Shown here one piece after another: positions 7,509 to 15,049 of a stretch of 64,000 nt of DNA. Every line of letters starts with the position of its first letter. Within the stretch, counting starts at the first letter, position 1. The position numbers were made by a program, and so were the translations under genes. Under the pieces are notes generated by a model. The model was not told the origin of the DNA. It searched no databases and was given only the letters and a program-made list of their open reading frames with translations. This DNA is from Treponema saccharophilum DSM 2985 (GTDB lineage: Bacteria > Spirochaetota > Spirochaetia > Treponematales > Treponemataceae), in contig NZ_AGRW01000036.1 of the NCBI RefSeq assembly GCF_000255555.1, positions 1 through 64,000 on the forward strand, in the 5' to 3' direction.

Positions 7509-9134
7509 CTACTTCTCAAGCCTGCCGTACATCACGTACCAGTAGCCGTACGGAGAATGCCACGTGTTCTTGAGGTTCGTCTTCTGCATCCAGATTTCGT
7601 TGTAGTACGCAATCGGAGCCATCGCAGAATCGTTCAGGAGCACCTGCTCCGCCTGATGGAGGTAGTCGTAGTGCTTGGCGACATCAGTCGTCGATTTCGC
7701 GAGGGAGACGAGGCTGTCGAATTCGGCAGAAGAATACTTTCCGTCGTTGTTTCCGTTGTTCGTCTCAAGAAGGTTTATCATGTTCGACGGGTCGTCCCAG
7801 TCATACACCCATCCGTTCCGCGCGGTGTCGAAGTTTCCGGAGCGGCGGTCCGCGGTGACAGTCTTCCATTCCTGGATGTTGACGTTCATCGTCAGCCCAA
7901 GCTCGCGCCACGCCGCCTGGAGGTATTCCGCGACAGCCTTATGGTAGAGAGCGTCGTTCGTGAGGTACTCGAACGTCGGGAATCCCTCTCCGTTCGGATA
8001 TCCGGCCTCGGCGAGGAGCGCCTTCGCCTTCGCAAGGTCAGACGCGTAATCGTCGATGTTGAACTTGTCGCCGTACTTCTGCCTCGTCACGTCCTCGAAA
8101 GAGGAGCCGGGCGTCGCGTCGGAGATTCCGGGTCCGACGAAGTTCTTCGCGGGCGCGTATGTCGACTGCATGATTGTCGTCGCGACGTGCTTGCGGTCGA
8201 TTGCGAGGGAGAGCGCCTGGCGAACGCGCGGATCGTCGAACGGCTTCTTCTGCACGTTGAACGTGACGTAGTACGTTCCCATTATCGGCTCGACGAAGAA
8301 TTCGGGGTTTCCGCGCAATGACGGAATCTCCTCTGTCGGAACGTCCTTTATGAGCTGGATTTCGTCCTGGTTGTAAGCGGTGAAAGAAGTGTTCGCGTCC
8401 TCGATGAGATGCCAGACAATCTTGTCGAACGTGATGTTCGCGGCGTCCCAATAGTAGGGGTTCTTCGAGAACACAATCTGCGCGCCGTCGGTGAATTCCG
8501 TCATGTAGTACGGTCCGTCCGTGACGTAGCTCTCGGGCTTGGTCGCCCAACCGTCTCCGGCAGCCTCGATTGTCTTCTTCTGCACGGGAACCAAAGTCGC
8601 GAACGCCGCAATCTTGTCGAAGTAGACGCAGGGGTTGACGAGCTTGATGACGAACGTCTGCGCGTCGGGGGCAGAAACGCCGAGCTTTTCGAGATCGCCC
8701 TTCGATGCTTCCTCGTAGCCGACGACGATGTTCATAAGGTCGTATCCGTACGGAGCCGCAGTCATCGGATCGACGACGCGCCTCCATGAGTAGACGAAAT
8801 CCTCAGCCGTAAGCGGGCTTCCGTCAGACCACTTGAGCCCGTCGCGGAGATGGAACGTCCACGTAAGGCCGTCCTCGGACTGCTCCCATTTGTCGGCGAG
8901 GGCAGCGACGATGTTGTTGTCGCGGTCGAACTTAAGAAGCCCCTCGAACGCATGGATAATCATATTCGCGCCGTCAACCGCGCTGTTGAGCGCGGGGTCG
9001 ATTGTCTCGGGTGACGGCCCAACCTGAATATGCAGGACGGACTCGTTCGAAGCCGCCTGCTCCTTCTTCTCGTTGCAGGAGAAAAGAACTCCAGACAACG
9101 CCAACGCAGAAACCAACAATGCCAGTTTCTTCAT
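7509..9134 (-). CDS. oppA: Oligopeptide ABC transporter substrate-binding lipoprotein OppA
   Basis: Captures peptides for the OppBCDF importer. The chosen ATG at 9134 opens a lipoprotein signal MKKLALLVSALALSGVLFSC with Cys20 as lipidation site; upstream in-frame starts would precede it with non-signal sequence. The 541 residues follow the SBP_bac_5 (cluster C) fold: ETIDPALNS near the N-terminus, the DGLTWTFHLRDGLKWSDG signature at ~105-125, and the usual DPRVRQALSLAIDR segment. It is the last gene of an oppB-C-D-F-A operon, unlike the common A-first order. Treponemes rely heavily on peptide uptake, so a nutritional role is likely. Confidence 0.93.
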   Translation of the reverse strand: MKKLALLVSALALSGVLFSCNEKKEQAASNESVLHIQVGPSPETIDPALNSAVDGANMIIHAFEGLLKFDRDNNIVAALADKWEQSEDGLTWTFHLRDGLKWSDGSPLTAEDFVYSWRRVVDPMTAAPYGYDLMNIVVGYEEASKGDLEKLGVSAPDAQTFVIKLVNPCVYFDKIAAFATLVPVQKKTIEAAGDGWATKPESYVTDGPYYMTEFTDGAQIVFSKNPYYWDAANITFDKIVWHLIEDANTSFTAYNQDEIQLIKDVPTEEIPSLRGNPEFFVEPIMGTYYVTFNVQKKPFDDPRVRQALSLAIDRKHVATTIMQSTYAPAKNFVGPGISDATPGSSFEDVTRQKYGDKFNIDDYASDLAKAKALLAEAGYPNGEGFPTFEYLTNDALYHKAVAEYLQAAWRELGLTMNVNIQEWKTVTADRRSGNFDTARNGWVYDWDDPSNMINLLETNNGNNDGKYSSAEFDSLVSLAKSTTDVAKHYDYLHQAEQVLLNDSAMAPIAYYNEIWMQKTNLKNTWHSPYGYWYVMYGRLEK

Positions 9135-9202
9135 AATTATGAAAACTCCCCGGGAATGCAGAAGCATCCCCTGAAAAAGAATACCGAATCGGAACGCGCG
9201 CC

Positions 9203-10183
9203 CTAGTTGAGCTTGTCGAGATGGTGGCAGGCAGCCCAATGGCCGCTCGCCACTTCCTTGAACGCGGGCTTCTGCTCGGCGCATTGCGCGTCGGCATACG
9301 GGCACCTCGTCCTGAACGGGCATCCAGACGGCGGGTTCACGGGAGACGGAACGTCACCCTCAAGGATTATGCGCTTGTTCGCGCGGGCAGTTTTTGGGTC
9401 GGCGATTGGAACGGCGGAGATAAGCGAGCGCGTGTACGGATGGAGCGAGTGGAATATAAGCTCGTCGGCATCCGCCATCTCAACCATATGCCCGAGGTAC
9501 ATGACGCCAATCCTGCTCGATATGTGGTTGACGACGGAAAGGTCGTGCGCGATGAACAGATAGGTCAAATCGCGCTCCTTCTGCAAATCCTCGAACATGT
9601 TCACGACCTGCGCCTGAATCGAGACGTCGAGCGCGGACACCGGCTCGTCGCAGACAATGAATTTCGGGTTGACGGCAAGAGCGCGCGCGATTCCGATTCT
9701 CTGACGCTGGCCGCCCGAGAATTCGTGCGGGTAGCGGTTCGCGTGCTCGCTGTTCAGCCCCACCGTCGAAAGGAGCGAGATAATCTTCTCGCGCCGCTCC
9801 GCCTTGCTCGAATAGAGCTTGTGTATGTCGAGCGCCTCCCCGACGATGTCGCCGACGGTCATTCTCGGGTCGAGCGATGCGTACGGATCCTGGAACACAA
9901 TCTGCATCTTCCTGCGGTACGGCCGCATGTCGGCGCGTATTCCCTTCTCGCTGTCGAAAATGACCTCGCCGTCATACGTTATCTTTCCGGCAGTCGGCTC
10001 CGTAAGGCGGAGAATCGAGCGTCCGGTCGTCGTCTTTCCGCATCCAGACTCGCCGACAAGACCGAACGTCTCGCCCTTCTTGATGAAGAAACTCACGTCA
10101 TCGACGGCATGGACAACTTTCTTGCTTCCCGCCACGGGAAAATATTGCTTCAAATGCTCAATTTCGAGCAGGTTCTCGCTCAT
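9203..10183 (-). CDS. oppF: Oligopeptide ABC transporter ATP-binding protein OppF
   Basis: One of two ATPases driving peptide import. The start at 10183 has GGAGAG upstream; an in-frame start at 10219 adds 12 residues without a better site. Walker A GESGCGKT (residues ~49-56), Q-loop VFQDPYASLDPR, signature SGGQRQRIGIARAL and Walker B FIVCDEPVSALD are all present. The C-terminal oligopeptide/dipeptide domain (oligo_HPY type) includes the GCPFRTRCPYADAQC cysteine motif that binds an Fe-S cluster in relatives. It is 326 residues. A 165-base spacer with no recognised gene separates it from oppD. Confidence 0.93.
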   Translation of the reverse strand: MSENLLEIEHLKQYFPVAGSKKVVHAVDDVSFFIKKGETFGLVGESGCGKTTTGRSILRLTEPTAGKITYDGEVIFDSEKGIRADMRPYRRKMQIVFQDPYASLDPRMTVGDIVGEALDIHKLYSSKAERREKIISLLSTVGLNSEHANRYPHEFSGGQRQRIGIARALAVNPKFIVCDEPVSALDVSIQAQVVNMFEDLQKERDLTYLFIAHDLSVVNHISSRIGVMYLGHMVEMADADELIFHSLHPYTRSLISAVPIADPKTARANKRIILEGDVPSPVNPPSGCPFRTRCPYADAQCAEQKPAFKEVASGHWAACHHLDKLN

Positions 10184-10348
10184 TGTTTCTCTCCTGCTGC
10201 ATGCAAAACAAAAATGCAAAAGCAGCCTTTTGTACCTTTTTTATCGAATAATCAGTAGGCATGTCCGACAAATCCGCCGGTGCGCCCGGAACCGCAAAAG
10301 AAACTGAATCCCGGGCAGCGATTTTCGAGACGACATTCCCGAGCTGTC

Positions 10349-11413
10349 TTATTTTTCGGGATTTCCCGCCTCCACTTTCGCGTCCGCGCTTCCGAGCATA
10401 GCCGCCTTCTGCTCAAGCCAGCACCTGCCGTAGTGAACGTTCTCCCCGACGGCAGCACCGCCGAGAGACTCGTACTCGTTGCGCACGGGCGGGCGTTCAA
10501 GACAGATTTTCATGCAGTTCGCGCAGCGGGGCGCGAAGCAGCATCCCTTCGGGCGGTTGAGCAAATCGACGGGCTGCCCCTCAATCGGGACGAGCTTCGA
10601 ATAATCCTTCTCGTGGAATTTCGGTATCGAGCGGAGAAGACCGCGCGTGTATTCGTGCTGGGGGTTGTAGAAAATATCGTCGGTCGTCCCGTACTCGACA
10701 ATCTCGCCGGCATACATTACGGCGATGTGGTCGCACATGCTCGCGACGACACCGAGGTCGTGCGTAATCATGATGATTCCCATCCCGAGCTTCCGCTTCA
10801 GCTCCTGCATCAGCTCAAGAATCTGCGCCTGAATCGTAACGTCGAGCGCCGTCGTCGGCTCGTCGGCGATGAGAAGTTTCGGCTCGCACGCAAGGGCAAT
10901 AGCAATCATCACGCGCTGCCTCATTCCGCCGGAAAGCTCGTGCGGGTACTGCTTGAGGCGCTTGTCCGGCTCGTTTATGCCGACGAGGGTGAGCAGCTCC
11001 CGGGCGCGGTCGGTCGCCTCGGCCCCCTTCTTGTCGGTGTGGAGCTTTATCGCCTCCTCAATCTGGTTTCCGATTGTCCAGACGGGGTTCAGGCTCGTCA
11101 TCGGGTCCTGGAAGATGATGCTCACTTCCTTCCCGCGGATATGGCGGAGCTCCTTCTCGCTCATTTTGTCGATGCGGTGACCATTGAACGTGACCGTCCC
11201 GTCCATTATTCTTCCGTTCTCCGCCGTCAGCCCCATAATCGAATAGGCGGTCACGGATTTTCCGCTGCCGGACTCGCCGACTATGCCGAGCACCTCGCCC
11301 TCGCGCATGTGGAGGGTGACGTCGTTCAGCGCGCGAACCTCCCCCGCAGGAGTGAAGAAGGAAAGCTTCTCGTGCTGTATGTCAACCAGATAGTTTTTGT
11401 TTTCGTCTGCCAT
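10349..11413 (-). CDS. oppD: Oligopeptide ABC transporter ATP-binding protein OppD
   Basis: Second ATPase of the peptide importer. Walker A GESGSGKS, Q-loop IIFQDPMTSLNPVW, signature LSGGMRQRVMIAIAL and Walker B LLIADEPTTALDVT are intact. The C-terminal extension contains CCFAPRCANCMKIC, the cysteine-rich motif of the OppD/DppD family. The length of 354 is normal. It follows oppC by 46 bases on the same strand. Confidence 0.93.
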   Translation of the reverse strand: MADENKNYLVDIQHEKLSFFTPAGEVRALNDVTLHMREGEVLGIVGESGSGKSVTAYSIMGLTAENGRIMDGTVTFNGHRIDKMSEKELRHIRGKEVSIIFQDPMTSLNPVWTIGNQIEEAIKLHTDKKGAEATDRARELLTLVGINEPDKRLKQYPHELSGGMRQRVMIAIALACEPKLLIADEPTTALDVTIQAQILELMQELKRKLGMGIIMITHDLGVVASMCDHIAVMYAGEIVEYGTTDDIFYNPQHEYTRGLLRSIPKFHEKDYSKLVPIEGQPVDLLNRPKGCCFAPRCANCMKICLERPPVRNEYESLGGAAVGENVHYGRCWLEQKAAMLGSADAKVEAGNPEK

Positions 11414-11459
11414 ATGTTAATCCTATACGTTTTTTCTCGCCGCGAACGCGCGGCATCCG

Positions 11460-12506
11460 TCAGCTCTTGAGCTTCGGGTCGAACGCGTCGCGGAGACCGT
11501 CCCCGAGAAGGTTGAAGCTCAGGATGATGATGAAGATGAGGAAAGCCGGCGCAAAAAGCTTCTCCGGGAACGTGAGGAACCCGTTGAGAGCAGCCGACGC
11601 GAGAGAGCCGAGCGACGGCATCGGCGCCTGGACGCCAAGCCCGAGGAACGAGAGGAACGACTCCGTGAAAATCGACGACGGAATCTGGAGCGTCGTCGTG
11701 ACGATGAGCGTTCCGATGCAGTTCGTGATGAGGTGCTTTCCGATTATGCGCCTCTTCCGCGCGCCGAGCGCCTTTGCCGCGGTGACGTACTCGTTCTGCT
11801 TGAGAATCATAATCTGCGAGCGGACGATTCGCGCCATGCCGACCCAATAAAGGAGCGCGAACACGATGAACATCGAGACCATGTTCGGGCCGAGAAGCTG
11901 AATCCAGCCGAAACCGGGCAGCGCGCCCAAAGAGCGGAGCGGGAATTTCAGCGTCTGCGCGAGCAGGATGATTATGAGGACATCGGGAACCGTATAGATG
12001 ATGTCGACGATTCTCATCATCACCAAATCGATGATGCCGCCGAAATAGCCGGCAACCGCGCCGTAGAGCGAGCCAATCATGAGGATGAGTATCGACGCGA
12101 CGATGCCGACCATGAGCGAGACCCGCCCGCCGACCATGACGCGGATAGCGTAGTCGCGCCCGTTCTGGTCGGTGCCGAGAAGATGCGGGAAGACGGACTC
12201 GCCCGCCTCAATCGCGGCAATCTCGGTCTTCGAATACTCCATCGGGCCGAGGCGCTCGCTTCCCTTGACCTGCTGCTCATACTTGTAGGGATAGAACATC
12301 GGCACGAAAAAGCAGAGCACGACGATGAAAAGCACGATCGCAAGCGCGGACATCGCAATCTTGTTCTTGCGGAACCTTCGTATCCCGTCCTTCCAGAAGC
12401 TGACGGACTCGCGCATGACGACGAGAGATTCCTTCTCCTCCGCCGAAGCCGGAACGAAATCGCTGACGTCCAGCTGGAGGCTCAGAATGTTCTTTTTGTT
12501 TTCCAT
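11460..12506 (-). CDS. oppC: Oligopeptide ABC transporter permease OppC
   Basis: Inner-membrane permease of the peptide importer. A soluble N-terminal ~45 residues is followed by a first helix (residues ~50-70), the OppC_N domain, a periplasmic segment with LLGTDQNGRDYAIRVMVGGR, and the five-helix transport domain with the EAA-type loop YVTAAKALGARKRRIIGKHL. It is 348 residues, usual for OppC. It lies 15 bases after oppB and is probably co-transcribed. Confidence 0.93.
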   Translation of the reverse strand: MENKKNILSLQLDVSDFVPASAEEKESLVVMRESVSFWKDGIRRFRKNKIAMSALAIVLFIVVLCFFVPMFYPYKYEQQVKGSERLGPMEYSKTEIAAIEAGESVFPHLLGTDQNGRDYAIRVMVGGRVSLMVGIVASILILMIGSLYGAVAGYFGGIIDLVMMRIVDIIYTVPDVLIIILLAQTLKFPLRSLGALPGFGWIQLLGPNMVSMFIVFALLYWVGMARIVRSQIMILKQNEYVTAAKALGARKRRIIGKHLITNCIGTLIVTTTLQIPSSIFTESFLSFLGLGVQAPMPSLGSLASAALNGFLTFPEKLFAPAFLIFIIILSFNLLGDGLRDAFDPKLKS

Positions 12507-12521
12507 AATTTTTGAGGCTCC

Positions 12522-13439
12522 TTACTTCAACTTGATTCTCGGGTCAACGACGGCATACGCGACATCGACGACGACGTTCATGAAAATGACGAAAACCGCG
12601 AGGAATATCGTCGTCCCCATTATCATCGGGTAGTCGCGGGACGTTATCGCGCCGACGAATTCGGAGCCGAGCCCCGGAATGTTGAAAATCTTTTCGATTA
12701 TGAAACTGCCCGTCATGAGGGAAGCGAGAAGCGGGCCAAGGTATGTCACGACAGGAAGGATGGCGTTTCTGAGCGCGTGCTTGAAAATCGATTTGAAAGT
12801 GCTGACGCCCTTCGCGCGGGCCGTCCTCATGTAATCCTGCCCCATAACGTCGAGCATGGAGCTTCGCATGAGGCGCGCTATGTAGAACGTCGGGTAGAGC
12901 GCGAGCGCGACGACGGGCATTATGTAGCTCTGCGGATTGTTGAGCCCCAGCGACGGAAGCAGCTTGAGCTTCGTCGAAAAAACGTACATAAGAAGCGTCG
13001 AAGAAAGGAAGCTCGGGATTGCGATTCCGGCAGTCGAAAGGACGACGAGCGCGTTGTCTATCGCCTTACCGCGCTTGAACGCAGCAACCGCCCCCAGCGG
13101 AACGCCGACGAAAACCGCGAACACCATCGCAAGGCCGCCGAGGCGCGCGCTGACGGGGAATTTCGTGGAGATTATCTCGGAAACGGTGCGGCCGCGCTTC
13201 TTTAGCGACAGCCCAAGGTCCCCTTTCGCCAATCCCGTCATGTAGGTAATGTACTGTTTGCCAAGCGGCTTGTCCAAACCGTACTTTGCCTCCATAGCCG
13301 CCTGAGCTTGCGGCGTAACTGCTTTTTCCGAGAGGAACGGACCTCCGGGAACCATGTTCATGATAAAGAACGTGAGCGTTGCAACGAGATACGCCGTCAC
13401 AATGGCGGTCAGCACCCGTTTCACTACATATTTTAGCAT
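12522..13439 (-). CDS. oppB: Oligopeptide ABC transporter permease OppB
   Basis: First gene of the opp operon and partner permease of OppC. The N-terminal helix (residues ~9-30) is followed by a periplasmic loop GGPFLSEKAVTPQAQAAMEA and KYGLDKPLGKQY, classic for OppB/DppB. The EAA loop DYMRTARAKGVSTFKSIFKH docks the ATPase. Length 305 is typical. The ATG at 13439 has GAGGT upstream. A promoter and a terminator-like hairpin precede it (13452-13528). Confidence 0.94.
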   Translation of the reverse strand: MLKYVVKRVLTAIVTAYLVATLTFFIMNMVPGGPFLSEKAVTPQAQAAMEAKYGLDKPLGKQYITYMTGLAKGDLGLSLKKRGRTVSEIISTKFPVSARLGGLAMVFAVFVGVPLGAVAAFKRGKAIDNALVVLSTAGIAIPSFLSSTLLMYVFSTKLKLLPSLGLNNPQSYIMPVVALALYPTFYIARLMRSSMLDVMGQDYMRTARAKGVSTFKSIFKHALRNAILPVVTYLGPLLASLMTGSFIIEKIFNIPGLGSEFVGAITSRDYPMIMGTTIFLAVFVIFMNVVVDVAYAVVDPRIKLK

Positions 13440-13451
13440 ATGCTGTACCTC

Positions 13452-13481
13452 AAAAAAAAACGCGACAATCTGCTGTCGCGT
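13452..13481 (-). terminator. Terminator-like hairpin in the opp leader (possible attenuator)
   Basis: On the minus strand ACGCGACA, six loop bases and TGTCGCGT form a perfect stem followed by at least eight T. The T-run is directly followed by the oppB Shine-Dalgarno. No minus-strand gene lies upstream whose transcript it could end. Its orientation points to oppB, since no T-run follows the stem on the plus strand. Confidence 0.6.
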
Positions 13482-13499
13482 CCTTGCTTTTTCGTTCTG

Positions 13500-13528
13500 A
13501 AATTATCTGTTTTATAACAAAATGTCAA
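13500..13528 (-). promoter_or_regulatory. Promoter of oppBCDFA
   Basis: On the minus strand TTGACA (13523-13528) is followed after 17 bases by TAATTT (13500-13505), the same two hexamers as in the zur promoter. Transcription would start near 13493, about 12 bases before the leader hairpin. Confidence 0.65.
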
Positions 13529-13599
13529 TATGTTTAATACAATAGACCTTCCCGCTCCGGACGGAAAAGCAAAGATTTTCTGATTTTTGGGAAATGCTG

Positions 13600-13608
13600 T
13601 GGTAGACT
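13600..13608 (+). promoter_or_regulatory. Possible extended -10 of the flavodiiron gene
   Basis: TGG followed by TAGACT fits an extended -10 element 79 bases before the ATG at 13687. No good -35 is seen. The call is weak. Confidence 0.3.
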
Positions 13609-13686
13609 TATTCCTGCTTTACAAAAAACCGGCGCGCGGAACGGATTTCCGGCAGGCGTATGCTTTTTTATTAAGGAGGATTTTCC

Positions 13687-14850
13687 ATGGATATTTCGGA
13701 TTCGGTCAAGTATGTCGGCGTGGATGACAACTCAATAGACCTTTTCGAGGGGCAGTTCGAGGTTCCGCTCGGGATGTCGTACAACTCGTACGTCGTCATA
13801 GACGAGAAGACGGCGGTGATGGACAGCGTCGATGCGAATTTCGGGGAGGAATGGCTTTCGAAAGTGGAGTCGGCGCTTGGCGGAAGAAAAGCCGACTACC
13901 TTGTCGTCCAGCACATGGAGATGGACCACTCGTCGAACGTGCTCGCGTTCGCGGAAAAATACCCCGATGCAAAAATCGTCGCGTCGAAAGTCGCGTTCAC
14001 GATGATGAAGAACATGTTCGGGACGGATTTTCCCGGACGGCAGATAGTCGCCGCGGAAGGCTCAGAGCTCAAGCTCGGAAAAAAGACGCTCGCATTCATA
14101 GCGGCGCCGAACGTCCACTGGCCGGAAGTCGTGATGACCGCGATAAAGGAGGACGGAATCCTGTTCAGCGCGGACGCGTTCGGGAAATTCGGCGCATACG
14201 GAGCCGAGGAGCCTGAAGGATGGTCATGCGAGGCGCGGCGGTACTACTTCGGCATCGTCGGAAAATTCGGCGCGAACGTCCAGTCCGTCATGGAAAAAAT
14301 AAAGCCGCTCGGAATCGGCACGATTTGCCCGCTCCACGGCCCAGTCCTCACGGGGAACGATGCCGTGGAAGCCGTGCGGCTCTACGGGATATGGTCCAGC
14401 TACGAGGCGGAGAGCGACGGCGTTGCGGTTTTCTACACGTCCGTCTACGGGCACACGAAAAAAGCGGCCGAAAGCCTCGCGGAAAAGCTCCGCGCGCGCG
14501 GATGCCCGAAAGTCGCGCTGAACGACCTTGCGAGGGAGGACCCGTTCGAATGCGTCGAGGACGCCTTCCGGTACGGCAAGCTCGTCCTCGCATCGACGAC
14601 ATACAACGGAGGCGTGTTCCCCGCGATGAGGGAATTCATCGAGCGGCTGTGCGAGCGCGGGTTCAGGAACAGGACAATCGCATTTGTCGAGAACGGGAGC
14701 TGGGCGCCCGCAGCCGCGCGGACGATGGCCTCCCTCCTCGAAGGATGCAAGGACATCACGATAATCGGGGAGAAAGCGACGATAAAGATTTCCCCGACTG
14801 CGGAAACGGACTCGATGCTCGACGCAATCGCCGACGCGATGACGAAATGA
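13687..14850 (+). CDS. A-type flavoprotein / flavodiiron protein (FprA-like O2 or NO reductase)
   Basis: Cytoplasmic enzyme that reduces O2 to water or NO to N2O at a diiron centre, protecting anaerobes. A strong AAGGAGG precedes the ATG. Residues 1-245 are a metallo-beta-lactamase domain with the diiron ligands visible: HMEMDH, NVHWPE, the Asp in LFSADAFG and the His in PLHGP. Residues ~250-387 are a flavodoxin domain with the FMN loop YTSVYGHTKKAAES. The length of 387 fits the class A proteins with no extra rubredoxin domain. The electron donor is not encoded next to it. The downstream chemoreceptor and sulfoxide reductase fit an oxidative-stress neighbourhood. Confidence 0.92.
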   Translation: MDISDSVKYVGVDDNSIDLFEGQFEVPLGMSYNSYVVIDEKTAVMDSVDANFGEEWLSKVESALGGRKADYLVVQHMEMDHSSNVLAFAEKYPDAKIVASKVAFTMMKNMFGTDFPGRQIVAAEGSELKLGKKTLAFIAAPNVHWPEVVMTAIKEDGILFSADAFGKFGAYGAEEPEGWSCEARRYYFGIVGKFGANVQSVMEKIKPLGIGTICPLHGPVLTGNDAVEAVRLYGIWSSYEAESDGVAVFYTSVYGHTKKAAESLAEKLRARGCPKVALNDLAREDPFECVEDAFRYGKLVLASTTYNGGVFPAMREFIERLCERGFRNRTIAFVENGSWAPAAARTMASLLEGCKDITIIGEKATIKISPTAETDSMLDAIADAMTK

Positions 14851-14855
14851 CGCGG

Positions 14856-14887
14856 CGCCCCCGCGGAGCGGACGACTCCCGGGGGCG
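14856..14887 (+). terminator. GC-rich hairpin after the flavodiiron gene
   Basis: CGCCCCCG and CGGGGGCG form a perfect stem six bases after the stop. The T-run lies about 30 bases further on, so this is a weak intrinsic terminator at best. Confidence 0.4.
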
Positions 14888-15000
14888 ATTCCACCCCGCA
14901 AGCTGCATTCGGAAGCGTCTTTTTTTTTCATTTTTCCGCCCATTTTGAGGCATTGTTTAAAATTATATTCATAAAAGGCTCACAAATTTCTGCGTTTTAG

Positions 15001-15009
15001 TGATATAAT
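15001..15009 (+). promoter_or_regulatory. Extended -10 promoter of the chemoreceptor gene
   Basis: TGA followed by a perfect TATAAT lies 41 bases before the ATG at 15050. No convincing -35 and no sigma-28 pattern is seen. An AAGGAG Shine-Dalgarno follows. Confidence 0.55.
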
Positions 15010-15049
15010 CATCAATCGTATTTCAACCTTTCACCAAGGAGCCTCACAC

